This document shows, in pieces, positions 45,026 through 54,369 of a stretch of DNA of 64,000 bases. This stretch comes from an uncultured Gemella sp. (GTDB lineage Bacteria; Bacillota; Bacilli; Staphylococcales; Gemellaceae): the NCBI GenBank assembly GCA_938038035.1, contig CALHQV010000133.1, positions 1 through 64,000 of the forward strand. The letters run 5' to 3'. Both the position numbers and the translations under genes were made by a program. The notes under the pieces were generated by a model. The model was not told the origin of the DNA. It saw nothing but the letters and a program-made list of their open reading frames with translations, and ran no database searches. The stretch's first letter is position 1. Every line of letters starts with the position of its first letter.

Positions 45026-47257
45026 ATGAGCGACATAAGCGAAAACATGAATCCTTATAAGGATGTACACAAGAGAGTACATGAAGTAAATGGTAAACCA
45101 GCACCTACTCGGTCAAGTTATTTTAATGATAAAAACTGGGTACGCAGCATCTTCATGATTAACCAAGAAACATTAGATGGTGCATCACTAGAGACCAGAA
45201 CATGGAGTACATCTGATTCTAAATTCCAAGACACAGCCCCAGGTGGCTCTTTGGTGATTAACCCATTACCACAACCTTGTTTGTTTACAGACCCTATGTC
45301 AGATACACATTGGTTAAAAGCAAGAAAAGGTGCAAACGATGATGGTCTAAGTCCATACTTTTCAGAAACATTTGATGATAACTATAGACAAGTAACATTT
45401 AGATTTGGCACACTAGCCTTTAACTCATTAACAGGTTATTTGTTTGGTATGTTCCACCCAGGTGCAGCAGCATTTATTAATAAAGGTTTGATTAATACTT
45501 TATTATTTAAATTAGGTCGATTAATCGGCAATGCTGTATCTATTATTACATGGCCTTTAGCTTTAATTGGTTTCCTAGGTAAAGCTAAGAACTTCTTCTT
45601 ACGTGTACCTACCTCTAAGTATGCTTATCTAAAACCAAACATGCCACTATATTGGTCATCTGTACAAACCATTTGTAACCACTTCTTAGTAGACTTAGGT
45701 TTGATTCACCGTGGTACTGGTACAGACGAAAATGGTAATGACTTAACCCTTGGTGAAGATGACATGAAGTGGGATGAAAATAATGCTAAAGCCATGAAAG
45801 CATTATGGCCCAATACATTCGGTGGTAATGGTCATTTAAATCAATTTCTAGATGGTGCATTAGGTAAGATTACAGGTTATAGTGCTGGTGCTCAATTTGA
45901 CGTATTTGCTGTAGCAACACGTGCACAGCGTTTAGCACACGCACGTTATAAAACATTAGAAGAAATTCAAATGGCTACAGGTACTAAACTAGACCTAAGA
46001 CAAATGCTCCATACTTCTTATCGTAATAGAAATGGTAGAACCTCTTTTAAACTAGCTGATTATGTTGCTAAATGGACATCCATGGCGGCAGATGGCGGTG
46101 GTGCCATGTATAACTCAGATAGACCTAATAAAAGTGGTGAACCACAACAAGATGAAGTAGAGAAAAGCAAGACTGGCGATATTGGTGATACTCCAACCTT
46201 CGATAGTGTAAGTAATGATGGTTTCTGGAACTTCTTAGAAGAAGAGTTAAGAGAAGGTGGTGCATTTGTTAGTTTCCGTGTAGATGATACAGGTGCTGTT
46301 TCTGAAACATTCTCGAATAACTACAAAACATCTTCGTTAATGGAAAAGATTAACAGTATGGCTTCGACAGGTCGCTCTACTTACTTTGATTTAGCAGGTG
46401 GTAATATTGGTGATGATATAGTTAGCAATACTATAGAGTCAGTAGTGGGTGGTATTAAGGCACTTGGTACAGGTGTTATACAAGGTGCTGGTCTAGGTGG
46501 TTTATTAGTTGCTGGTGGTGGTGGTACAGTCTCCATGCCTAAGTACTGGGAATCCTCAGAAGCACAATTACCAAAACCTAGTTATTCATTTACATTAAAA
46601 GCAAGATACGCTAATCGTCGTTCTGCATTTAATGATGTGTATTTCCCACTAGCTTGTATCTTAGCAGCTGCCTTACCAGCATCTGTAGGTAAGCACTCTC
46701 ACTCTAATCCACTGTATTGTGAATTCTACGATAAAGGTAGAATGCAATCTCGCTTAGCAGCTATTGACTCTATTACCATTACACGTGGTGATGGTACAAT
46801 GGGGTTTACTCCAGAAGGTAACCTAATGTCAGTAAACGTTAGTTTCTCCATTACACCAATGGAAGAAATTATTGCTATGCCGATTACAGAAGGTGTCTCT
46901 TTGAGTGATACTATTGATAAAGTAGTAGCTGGTGGTTTATTTGGTGGTGTACAAGGTGCAACCGGTGGTCTTTTAGTTGGTTCTCTAAGTACTTTAACAA
47001 ATGGTATATTCGACGATGACACACCATTCATGGACTATATGGCTACATTAGCAGGTATGGGTGTTAATGAACAATACTATTTAGGTACTCGTTTAAAACG
47101 TAGATTAGCTTATAATCAATTAAGCTATGTTTCTAGTTTTAGTAGTGCAAGACAAGCAAGTGTTATGGGTAATAGTTTACCTGGACAAATGTTAGGTGCT
47201 CTATTCTTGAAAGACGGTTTAAATGCCTTACTTTGGGACGAGAGAGCAGAACGTTAA
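45026..47257 (+). CDS. Large virion structural protein, 743 aa
   Basis: I do not recognise the family. A hydrophobic stretch near residues 155-190 (NAVSIITWPLALIGFLG) and Gly-rich loops near 480-500 and 630-650 resemble segments of the giant neighbour. Conserved-looking KPSYSFTLKARYANRRSAFN lies mid-C-terminal. Position next to the tape-measure-like gene suggests a tail or baseplate part. Start after AGGAGTAAAAC. Confidence 0.65.
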   Translation: MSDISENMNPYKDVHKRVHEVNGKPAPTRSSYFNDKNWVRSIFMINQETLDGASLETRTWSTSDSKFQDTAPGGSLVINPLPQPCLFTDPMSDTHWLKARKGANDDGLSPYFSETFDDNYRQVTFRFGTLAFNSLTGYLFGMFHPGAAAFINKGLINTLLFKLGRLIGNAVSIITWPLALIGFLGKAKNFFLRVPTSKYAYLKPNMPLYWSSVQTICNHFLVDLGLIHRGTGTDENGNDLTLGEDDMKWDENNAKAMKALWPNTFGGNGHLNQFLDGALGKITGYSAGAQFDVFAVATRAQRLAHARYKTLEEIQMATGTKLDLRQMLHTSYRNRNGRTSFKLADYVAKWTSMAADGGGAMYNSDRPNKSGEPQQDEVEKSKTGDIGDTPTFDSVSNDGFWNFLEEELREGGAFVSFRVDDTGAVSETFSNNYKTSSLMEKINSMASTGRSTYFDLAGGNIGDDIVSNTIESVVGGIKALGTGVIQGAGLGGLLVAGGGGTVSMPKYWESSEAQLPKPSYSFTLKARYANRRSAFNDVYFPLACILAAALPASVGKHSHSNPLYCEFYDKGRMQSRLAAIDSITITRGDGTMGFTPEGNLMSVNVSFSITPMEEIIAMPITEGVSLSDTIDKVVAGGLFGGVQGATGGLLVGSLSTLTNGIFDDDTPFMDYMATLAGMGVNEQYYLGTRLKRRLAYNQLSYVSSFSSARQASVMGNSLPGQMLGALFLKDGLNALLWDERAER

Positions 47258-47266
47258 TATGTATAT

Positions 47267-47300
47267 ACATTACAGTATAGCGAAAGCTATACTGTAATGT
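47267..47300. terminator. Bidirectional terminator
   Basis: ACATTACAGTATAGC pairs with GCTATACTGTAATGT around a GAAA tetraloop, between convergent genes. Confidence 0.85.
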
Positions 47301-47305
47301 ACTCT

Positions 47306-48529
47306 TTATGCGTTATTAATTTTAAATGCGTCTGGTGAGATAATAGAGACAGTTTGTTGTCGCTCATTAACGATAAAGTCAGGGAAGTCTTTATTAAGTT
47401 CAGTTTTAAAACCACCAATTTCGGTAAACACATTACCTAATAACAATAATACTTCATTTTCTTTATCAGTATAAGCTAGAGATTTTGTAGCATGACTATC
47501 CATAAAGAATCTATCTGCTAAACTTACTTTAGCTATTCTCTTAAAGTCTTCAGAAGCACCCATGAATAAGTTAACATTAAATAGCTTTCTATTACCTTCT
47601 CTATCTATCCAAAGGTAATTACCATTATCAAATGCCTCAATGACACTTAATACATCATTAAAGACATCTTGCTCTTTTCTACCTGTATTAAAGACAGAAT
47701 TCATACTGAAGTTTTTCAGCATATTCTCAATGGAATCACCTGTGATTTCTTTTAACTTTTGTGGATTGATAGATTTAATGGCTATCTTAGCAGTATCGTA
47801 ATCACCATATTCAAGTAAGTCATCCATTACTGTAGTAGCGACATCCATAGCCACATTATATTCGTAGCCATCTTTATCACGATGTCCTACTAAAGAATAC
47901 CAGTTGTCTCGAATAGCAATACCTGCACTACTGAATTCTTTAACAATAGCAGCAGCCGATGCTTTAAATGCTTGAATGTCTTTTATCAAACCAATATCTT
48001 GACCAGTAATGGCTTTACCTAAATTATTCAAACCAGATAATACATCTAATTTACCAGAACGAACATCTTTAACTGTGGTAACGACATCATTACCAATCTT
48101 AGCAGCAGCTTGTACCTTATCGAACATAGCAGGGTCTAAGCCAGCTGATTGCAATGCTGCTTTAGCTCCTGGTGCTAATGTACCTACTCTATCCATTAGG
48201 TTACCACTCTTAAGCCCAGTACTAATATCCTTTGCCATCTTAAGGTAATCATTGATTTTATTTAAACCATTTAAACCACCTTTAATAGCATCTGTAATAG
48301 AAGTCAAAGACATAGTGTTAGTAAACTGATACAAACTATTAACAGTATTACCTAGATTTTGATAAGCATCAATAGTAGCCAACTTAGTATCTAGACTACT
48401 GTTAAACACCGTCTTTGCGTCATCTTTCTTTTTAGTAGATACTTTATTACCTACACCATTTTTTGTCTTTTTAGACTTATTTCCTTTTTTACCTTTTGGT
48501 GGTGCAGGTGTTCTTTTTACTTTAGCCAT
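47306..48529 (-). CDS. Hypothetical structural-like protein, 407 aa
   Basis: A Lys/Pro-rich start (KVKRTPAPPKGKKGNKSKKT) followed by helical, Ala/Gly/Asp-rich sequence. The basic arm could bind DNA or another protein. No known domain. Start after AAAAGGAAATAAC. Confidence 0.6.
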   Translation of the reverse strand: MAKVKRTPAPPKGKKGNKSKKTKNGVGNKVSTKKKDDAKTVFNSSLDTKLATIDAYQNLGNTVNSLYQFTNTMSLTSITDAIKGGLNGLNKINDYLKMAKDISTGLKSGNLMDRVGTLAPGAKAALQSAGLDPAMFDKVQAAAKIGNDVVTTVKDVRSGKLDVLSGLNNLGKAITGQDIGLIKDIQAFKASAAAIVKEFSSAGIAIRDNWYSLVGHRDKDGYEYNVAMDVATTVMDDLLEYGDYDTAKIAIKSINPQKLKEITGDSIENMLKNFSMNSVFNTGRKEQDVFNDVLSVIEAFDNGNYLWIDREGNRKLFNVNLFMGASEDFKRIAKVSLADRFFMDSHATKSLAYTDKENEVLLLLGNVFTEIGGFKTELNKDFPDFIVNERQQTVSIISPDAFKINNA

Positions 48530-48576
48530 GTTATTTCCTTTTCTAAAACTAAAAAATAATTCATAGATTTTATATA

Positions 48577-48607
48577 CTACGCTACCCCTTTTATAGAGGT
48601 AGCGCAG
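48577..48607 (-). terminator. Terminator after the 48625-49119 gene
   Basis: CTACGCTACC pairs with GGTAGCGCAG (one mismatch). On the minus strand GTATATAAAATC follows, weakly T-rich. Confidence 0.55.
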
Positions 48608-48624
48608 TGCAGTTAGTTAATTGG

Positions 48625-49119
48625 TTATTTACCACGTAATTCGTCAATTACTTTTCCGAGTATTCGGGTATACTGAATATAATTTACCTTAGCATATCCA
48701 TCATTACCGACATGATAACAACAGTAAGGTAATTTATTCTCTACAGCCATACTGAATAAATCAGGTTTACTCAATAGAGAATATGTAATAAACTCTTTAA
48801 TGACATAATCTGGTACTTCTGTGGTTTTAACCGTATTTTTACCAGATTCAATTTGTTCTTTTACATATTCATCTAACTTCACACCTGTCATTAAACGTAC
48901 ATCGAAATCGTCTTTTTCCAATTTATACCATTCAATTGCAGATTGAATACTGGCAAATGAACCATAAACTGGATGGTAAAACGTCCGAGTATAGCTCGGG
49001 ATGAGCTGTTTACCAAGTAAAGTAATGGCATGTTTATCAATACGGATATGGTCAATACCATCTTTCTTATCCATATCTCGATATGCTTTAAACTCGAGTG
49101 TATTTGTTGAGTTGGTCAT
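48625..49119 (-). CDS. Hypothetical protein, 164 aa
   Basis: Contains FYHPVYGSFASIQSAIEWYK, a block recalling uncharacterised phage proteins; I cannot name a function. Start after AAAAAGGAATTAACTTAA. Confidence 0.6.
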   Translation of the reverse strand: MTNSTNTLEFKAYRDMDKKDGIDHIRIDKHAITLLGKQLIPSYTRTFYHPVYGSFASIQSAIEWYKLEKDDFDVRLMTGVKLDEYVKEQIESGKNTVKTTEVPDYVIKEFITYSLLSKPDLFSMAVENKLPYCCYHVGNDGYAKVNYIQYTRILGKVIDELRGK

Positions 49120-49149
49120 TTAAGTTAATTCCTTTTTAAATAGTTTATC

Positions 49150-49722
49150 TTATTTAGAATGCTTCTTACGAGTAGCATTCTTTTTGATTTTCTTTACTAC
49201 TAAAGAATCAGGACAATCTGCTGGATTATCATGTCCACCAGATTCACGATTGAATTCCTCAGTATATTCGGGATGTTCAAATTGGGTTTTACCAATCCCA
49301 CCGATATGTTGCATATAGGTTTTTACCGTACCAGACTTACGCGCAGCAGTAATAGAAATATCTACCCAGTCAAAATCCAATACTAATAGTAATTCACCCA
49401 ATACCTTAAATGAAATACCATCTCGAGAGAACTCTGTCAGTAAACGAGATTTTTCAGATTTCAATTCAGCATCTGAAATACTACTACCATAGTATCGTTT
49501 AACAAATTCCTCAATGAGTTCTTCCATTTGGGGATAGGTAATACGCTCGTCTTGCCATTGCATATAACCTTCTTTACCTTTACCAATGTACATATCACGG
49601 ATAATCTTCCGTAATAACATGGCACAGATTCCAGGCCAGTCGTTAGTGACTTCACCTAAACCACCGTCCTTAGAATCGGTGATTTTACGAAAACCACGAA
49701 GCATAGTGTCTTCATTATTCAT
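49150..49722 (-). CDS. Hypothetical protein, 190 aa
   Basis: The ATG at 49722 (MNNEDTMLRGF) is chosen because TTATATAAAGGAAACAAC precedes it; an upstream in-frame ATG at 49794 would overlap the neighbouring gene and lacks a site. Helical, with a basic tail (KKIKKNATRKKHSK). Confidence 0.6.
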   Translation of the reverse strand: MNNEDTMLRGFRKITDSKDGGLGEVTNDWPGICAMLLRKIIRDMYIGKGKEGYMQWQDERITYPQMEELIEEFVKRYYGSSISDAELKSEKSRLLTEFSRDGISFKVLGELLLVLDFDWVDISITAARKSGTVKTYMQHIGGIGKTQFEHPEYTEEFNRESGGHDNPADCPDSLVVKKIKKNATRKKHSK

Positions 49723-49744
49723 GTTGTTTCCTTTATATAAATAA

Positions 49745-50323
49745 TTATTTCTCGACCTTATTAAATTCGTATAATACCTTAGAGCTAACCGCAATAACAG
49801 ACATCAATACAAATATAATAGGTTTCAATTTAAAATAGATTAAAGGACTGTCTTTCTTATCCTTTAATGTTTTTAACAAATTAATCATTTTATCGAAGAA
49901 ATCGACAATAGTGATTAAGTTAGGAGAATACCTTAAATAGTTGGTATTTAGCTTTTCTACTTCTAAAGGTTTTAATTTAAAAGTAGGGTTATTCAGTTGA
50001 GAAGTCAAATAACCAATCGTACTGTTTACTTTTATTAAAGTATCTGCTTTGTTTAGATACTTAATTCCAACAGGTATTTGGTTAATATCTGTACTGATAT
50101 TATCTGGTAAGATACGTTTGTTATAAGGTGATAACTCTTTATGGTAATGTTCACAAACTTCTATTAGGTTTGTATACATACTGTTAAAGTCACCATTCAT
50201 CTCTATGTAAAGAGCATTAAGGATAAAACCTTCGTATTGTTTACTCGCCTCTACTAAAGAAATTAATTTTCGATTAGCCTTATAACGTTTCCAGATATAA
50301 AAGATATCTTTAATTATAGACAT
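49745..50323 (-). CDS. Hypothetical protein with C-terminal membrane helix, 192 aa
   Basis: A helical protein whose C-terminus (PIIFVLMSVIAVSSKVLY) is a likely membrane anchor. Leader TTATATAAAGGAATCC. Function unknown. Confidence 0.6.
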   Translation of the reverse strand: MSIIKDIFYIWKRYKANRKLISLVEASKQYEGFILNALYIEMNGDFNSMYTNLIEVCEHYHKELSPYNKRILPDNISTDINQIPVGIKYLNKADTLIKVNSTIGYLTSQLNNPTFKLKPLEVEKLNTNYLRYSPNLITIVDFFDKMINLLKTLKDKKDSPLIYFKLKPIIFVLMSVIAVSSKVLYEFNKVEK

Positions 50324-50420
50324 ACTACGGATTCCTTTATATAATTTTATGAATAACTGATTTTCTATTTTTTAGAAATTCATAAGTAAAATAACTGGTG
50401 GAGAAGTACACCAATTCCAA

Positions 50421-50437
50421 TATAATAGTATATGTTT
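50421..50437 (-). promoter_or_regulatory. Candidate promoter AAACATATACTATTATA
   Basis: About 100 nt upstream of the 50323 start, on the minus strand; the longest match to the recurring motif. It also overlaps the region upstream of the plus-strand gene at 50476, so direction is not certain. Confidence 0.4.
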
Positions 50438-50475
50438 AAAATATGTTTAAAACAAATTTAAAAAAGGATAAAACA

Positions 50476-51012
50476 ATGATTGAAGAAATGATTGAAGATT
50501 CACCACCGAAACCAAAACAAGTCACACCAATTCGTATTGATAGTTTTGAAAAAGTAGGTAACACCAGTAAATACGATGAACTGGGTGTGATGGATGAAAA
50601 CATTAAATTACGCCAACAATTAACCCGAGTTATTTTTGCAAAAGGTGAAGAAGTAACCAATGATTTAGAACTATTGGATATGGCTTTAAAGATGATGGCT
50701 GCAAATGATAAAGCAGTAATTGCACAAGCCAGACTGAAAGTAGATGAAGAATCAAATGCTGTACAACAAGACTTGGTATATGCACTTGTATCTGAAGCAA
50801 TGAGTCGAAATGAAGAACAGAGAAAAGAGATTAAAGATATTATCCCTAATTCTGTTGAAACTATGGTGGAAAGAGTAATTGACTTACCTCCTGCGTCTCG
50901 TGAAATTACAGACAGTGAATTAGTACGTGGTACTGTTATCCTTACAGAAAAAGAAGTATTAGGTAAATTGAATACATTGCCTGAAGGTGATAATGATAGC
51001 ATGGATGATTAA
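50476..51012 (+). CDS. Possible small terminase subunit (weak), 178 aa
   Basis: The ATG at 50476 follows AAAAAGGATAAAACA. The layout (disordered start, KYDELGVMDENIKLRQQLTR, central coiled coil LDMALKMMAANDKAVIAQAR, charged tail) resembles T4 gp16-type small terminases in order and size, but there is no diagnostic motif. Treat as unassigned. Confidence 0.5.
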   Translation: MIEEMIEDSPPKPKQVTPIRIDSFEKVGNTSKYDELGVMDENIKLRQQLTRVIFAKGEEVTNDLELLDMALKMMAANDKAVIAQARLKVDEESNAVQQDLVYALVSEAMSRNEEQRKEIKDIIPNSVETMVERVIDLPPASREITDSELVRGTVILTEKEVLGKLNTLPEGDNDSMDD

Positions 51013-51015
51013 CTG

Positions 51016-51047
51016 AATAGAGAGACACAATTAAGTGTCTCTCTATT
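51016..51047. terminator. Bidirectional terminator
   Basis: AATAGAGAGACAC pairs with GTGTCTCTCTATT around AATTAA, between convergent genes ending at 51012 and 51060. Confidence 0.8.
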
Positions 51048-51059
51048 TAAGCTATATGT

Positions 51060-51752
51060 TTAAATTCTGGTATTTGCTACTTTAGAATATTCGGTGACAC
51101 GAATCTTTTCAGCACCATTATCTGGTTTACCAGTAGAAACGAATACACCATTTCCAGCACCATTTGGATGAGGGTGAGCATGAGATGATAGTACATCATT
51201 AGGTTTTACCTCATCAGCACTGTACCTAATTGTAGGAATAGCTTCTACAACAGCATTACCACGAATACCTTGGATATCTTCATCAGAAAGAGTAACTGTA
51301 TTTTCAGAAGAATGTTCAATGTCAGGAGCACTAACTAAAATAGGCGCATTCTCTACATCGTCTTCTGTAACAGGTTCTTTAACTACAGTAGCTTTACTAC
51401 GATAACCATCCAATTCATTTCGTAGTTCTTCATTCTCTTTTTTCAATACTTCAACCAGTTGACGAAGTTCTACCAATTCTTTATTAGTAGATTCACTTAG
51501 CTGTTTATAAGCTTGACTAGACTTAACCAACAAATAGTCTTTAGTAGCATGAGATTCCGCATACTTTAACATAGTAGATTCAATAAGAGAATAGATGTTC
51601 AAACCAGTAATGAAGTTCTCACGCAGTTGAGCCAACATATGTTGTGTCGCTGCACTTACATGTACTTCGTATGTGCTATCATCACAATCATGGATAGCTG
51701 TATTAGCGATAGCTGTATCTACAGTTTGGTTACTAGTATTTTGATTACTCAT
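51060..51752 (-). CDS. Coiled-coil protein of unknown function, 230 aa
   Basis: The ATG at 51752 (MSNQNTSNQ) follows AAGGAAATCAAA; longer versions run into the Rad50-like gene. Residues about 85-150 form a coiled coil (LSESTNKELVELRQLVEVLK). The C-terminal half is disordered (HAHPHPNGAGNG). Confidence 0.6.
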   Translation of the reverse strand: MSNQNTSNQTVDTAIANTAIHDCDDSTYEVHVSAATQHMLAQLRENFITGLNIYSLIESTMLKYAESHATKDYLLVKSSQAYKQLSESTNKELVELRQLVEVLKKENEELRNELDGYRSKATVVKEPVTEDDVENAPILVSAPDIEHSSENTVTLSDEDIQGIRGNAVVEAIPTIRYSADEVKPNDVLSSHAHPHPNGAGNGVFVSTGKPDNGAEKIRVTEYSKVANTRI

Positions 51753-51765
51753 TTTGATTTCCTTT

Positions 51766-54294
51766 TTAACGAATAATTTCAACACCTCTGTTGAGGTTGT
51801 TAGGTGGTAAAACGATATTGTCTTCTGATAACACACAGAAAGACACATCATTTAAAACGGAATACTCCATAAAATTGTGAGACACAATAAATATTTGGTC
51901 TTCAATAAATTCTTCAGATAATTTCTCAATTAGCTTTAAAGCATTCTCTCTGTGTTTAGCATCAAATGTTCTACCAAACTCATCTAAGAATATAGGATAA
52001 CCTGATAAACCTAATGCTTTCATGGCAATCATTTTAAATGCTAAATCAATAATCTCTAAAATACCATCACTACCTAAAGAAATATCTGCTTTTGGTTTTT
52101 CACTCAAACCCACAGTCATTGGGAAACGATAAGATAACTCATCATTACTTTCACCATCTGTCATTTTAGCAGGATGAATAATAAGAGGATAAGACCAAAT
52201 AGATTGGATAAAGCCATTCATTCTGGCTAAGAATATCTTAATATAACCTAATAGACCTTCAGCAATTAAACCATCTTGAGGATTCAATGTATCAACAATA
52301 GCTGACCATGATTCAATCTCTTCTTTAATATCTTCGATTTGTTTATTTACCATCTCGATATTCTTTTCACGAGTAATGATTTCAATTTGCTTTTTAGTCA
52401 GTATAGCTACTTGATTTCTTTCTTCTGCAATTAAACCAGACACCAAAGTATAAATATCGTATTCAGCCAACTTCATTTGGATATCGTCAATATCATCCAA
52501 TGTCGTTTGAAGAGAGTCTTTAGCTTCTTCAAATTCATTATAGTAACAAAGAATATCTTCAATAGATTCCAAATGGATAATAATACTTTGTTTCTTTCTT
52601 CTCACTTCTTCTAGTTGAGAAGACATCTTATTTAATTGCTCGGTTAAAAGATGATGTTCTTTTTCATCTACTTGATTTGCATTGTCAATAATTTGCTGAT
52701 AAGAGAGAATCTCTCGATTCAGTTTATCGATATCAGATAGCAAAACCACATAGTCTTTATAATTATTATAAAGTTCACCTGCTTCGTATACTTTACCTAA
52801 ATAAAGTTTATTACGAATAACATCAACACACCATTGGTTTAACACATTAGATTGATTTCGACAATATTGGCTAAAGTCTTTTAAGATAGTATACTTCGTA
52901 TTTTTATCGATGTATTGTTCTTCTAAATCCTTAATAAGTAGAGTAATCTTATCAAGGTCTCCTTGAACTTCTTCTCGTTTTTTCAAATACAAATCATACT
53001 TCTCTTTATCAAACCCAGGATGAAATTCATGTGAACAATTAGGACAAAGGATTTTAATCTCTTTCTCTTTTTGTTCTAAATGTTTAATTCTCTCATCAAT
53101 TCGATTATACAAAACAGTAAGATTAGATTGTTCTTTCTTAGTTGAATCTATTTTATCAACTAATTGACCAATAGAATCACGAGTAATGTCTTCATCACCA
53201 AATAAACTTAAACGATGAAGTAATTCTAAAACATCTGGGTTACCTTGTACCAGTACTTCTTTTTGTAAGTGTAAATCAGTAATGGGATATTCACATGGAA
53301 TCGAATTAGCTTGTTTTTCTAATTCGTTTTTCTTCTTTGTTAATTCTTCAATCTTAATACGAGTAGATTCTAATTCAGAATGAGAAGTAATCTTTACCTG
53401 ACTAATCTTATTTTCCATTTGACTATATTCTTTAATCAAATGGCTATACAGTAGTTCAGTCGCTTCTAATTCTTTTTCTAAAGAAAGTTTACGCTGAATG
53501 ATTTCTTCTTTATATTCTGGCGTTAATTCCTTATTAGAGATATCTGTAATAGACTTTACTAATCTTCTATTCAGTGGTTCTACTTTATTGACTAAAGAAG
53601 TTAGATTATTCTCTAAGTCAATATTGTAATTTGGATTAGCAAAAGCGTCTTTATAACCAATAATCTTACCCAGTTCTTCAATTTTAAGATTGTGTTCGTT
53701 AATAGAAGCATTAATGTTTGCTAATTCATTTTCTTCCACATTAGTAGAAGTCAATTGCATTTGGTGTTGCGTCATTTTCTTTAAAGCACCAGTAGCATCA
53801 CGTAGTTTATCTTTTGCTTTATTGAATGTATTAATCGCAAATGTGTAATCAGAATCACATAGCATAGTAAACCATTCTTTTCTCTTTACAGGAGACATCT
53901 GTGTAAACTTCTCTTTACCTGTTAAGAGTAAATGGATTTTATCAGTATAATTAAAATAATCTTTAATCAGTTGTTTCTGCATAGTCGCAGTACCACCGAT
54001 ATTCAATTCTTCATTTAATCCTTCGTCTACGAAAGAATGTTTGTTAATGCTAAAATCAGAAGTCAAACAATAAATACGGTTATTGTGTTCTACCCTAATC
54101 TTCTTATATCCGTCTTTACTAAAGTCACTCTTATCAGCCAACATAGGGCTTAGGTAATGTAATAGACTAGACTTACCACTACCATTACTACCAATCACTG
54201 CCATGATGCTGGTTTCTGGTGTAATGGTAATCTTTTTAATACCACTCAATTCTAAACGAATAGCACCTTTTAATTCTAGTGATAATATTTTCAC
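51766..54294 (-). CDS. Rad50/SbcC-like ATPase (T4 gp46 type)
   Basis: An 842-residue SMC-family protein that would work with an Mre11/gp47 nuclease (not seen in the window) to process DNA ends for recombination-dependent replication. Walker A IGSNGSGKSS (about 34-43), long coiled-coil arms, a zinc hook CPNCSHEF near 416, the ABC signature region SLGSDGILEIIDLAFKM, and Walker B/D-loop FLDEFGRTFDA near 770. The arms are shorter than cellular Rad50 but usual for phage. Start follows AAAAGGATAATAACCGTGAAA. Confidence 0.88.
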   Translation of the reverse strand: MKILSLELKGAIRLELSGIKKITITPETSIMAVIGSNGSGKSSLLHYLSPMLADKSDFSKDGYKKIRVEHNNRIYCLTSDFSINKHSFVDEGLNEELNIGGTATMQKQLIKDYFNYTDKIHLLLTGKEKFTQMSPVKRKEWFTMLCDSDYTFAINTFNKAKDKLRDATGALKKMTQHQMQLTSTNVEENELANINASINEHNLKIEELGKIIGYKDAFANPNYNIDLENNLTSLVNKVEPLNRRLVKSITDISNKELTPEYKEEIIQRKLSLEKELEATELLYSHLIKEYSQMENKISQVKITSHSELESTRIKIEELTKKKNELEKQANSIPCEYPITDLHLQKEVLVQGNPDVLELLHRLSLFGDEDITRDSIGQLVDKIDSTKKEQSNLTVLYNRIDERIKHLEQKEKEIKILCPNCSHEFHPGFDKEKYDLYLKKREEVQGDLDKITLLIKDLEEQYIDKNTKYTILKDFSQYCRNQSNVLNQWCVDVIRNKLYLGKVYEAGELYNNYKDYVVLLSDIDKLNREILSYQQIIDNANQVDEKEHHLLTEQLNKMSSQLEEVRRKKQSIIIHLESIEDILCYYNEFEEAKDSLQTTLDDIDDIQMKLAEYDIYTLVSGLIAEERNQVAILTKKQIEIITREKNIEMVNKQIEDIKEEIESWSAIVDTLNPQDGLIAEGLLGYIKIFLARMNGFIQSIWSYPLIIHPAKMTDGESNDELSYRFPMTVGLSEKPKADISLGSDGILEIIDLAFKMIAMKALGLSGYPIFLDEFGRTFDAKHRENALKLIEKLSEEFIEDQIFIVSHNFMEYSVLNDVSFCVLSEDNIVLPPNNLNRGVEIIR

Positions 54295-54369
54295 GGTTAT
54301 TATCCTTTTAATAAGACATAATTGTTCAAAAATATGAAAGGTTACAATATATTAATAAAGGAAAGTATA

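Noticed and set aside
48625..49119. NADAR/YbiA-like enzyme call from YGSFASIQSAIEWYK
   Set aside because: Only a short block is similar and the catalytic residues of that family are not evident.
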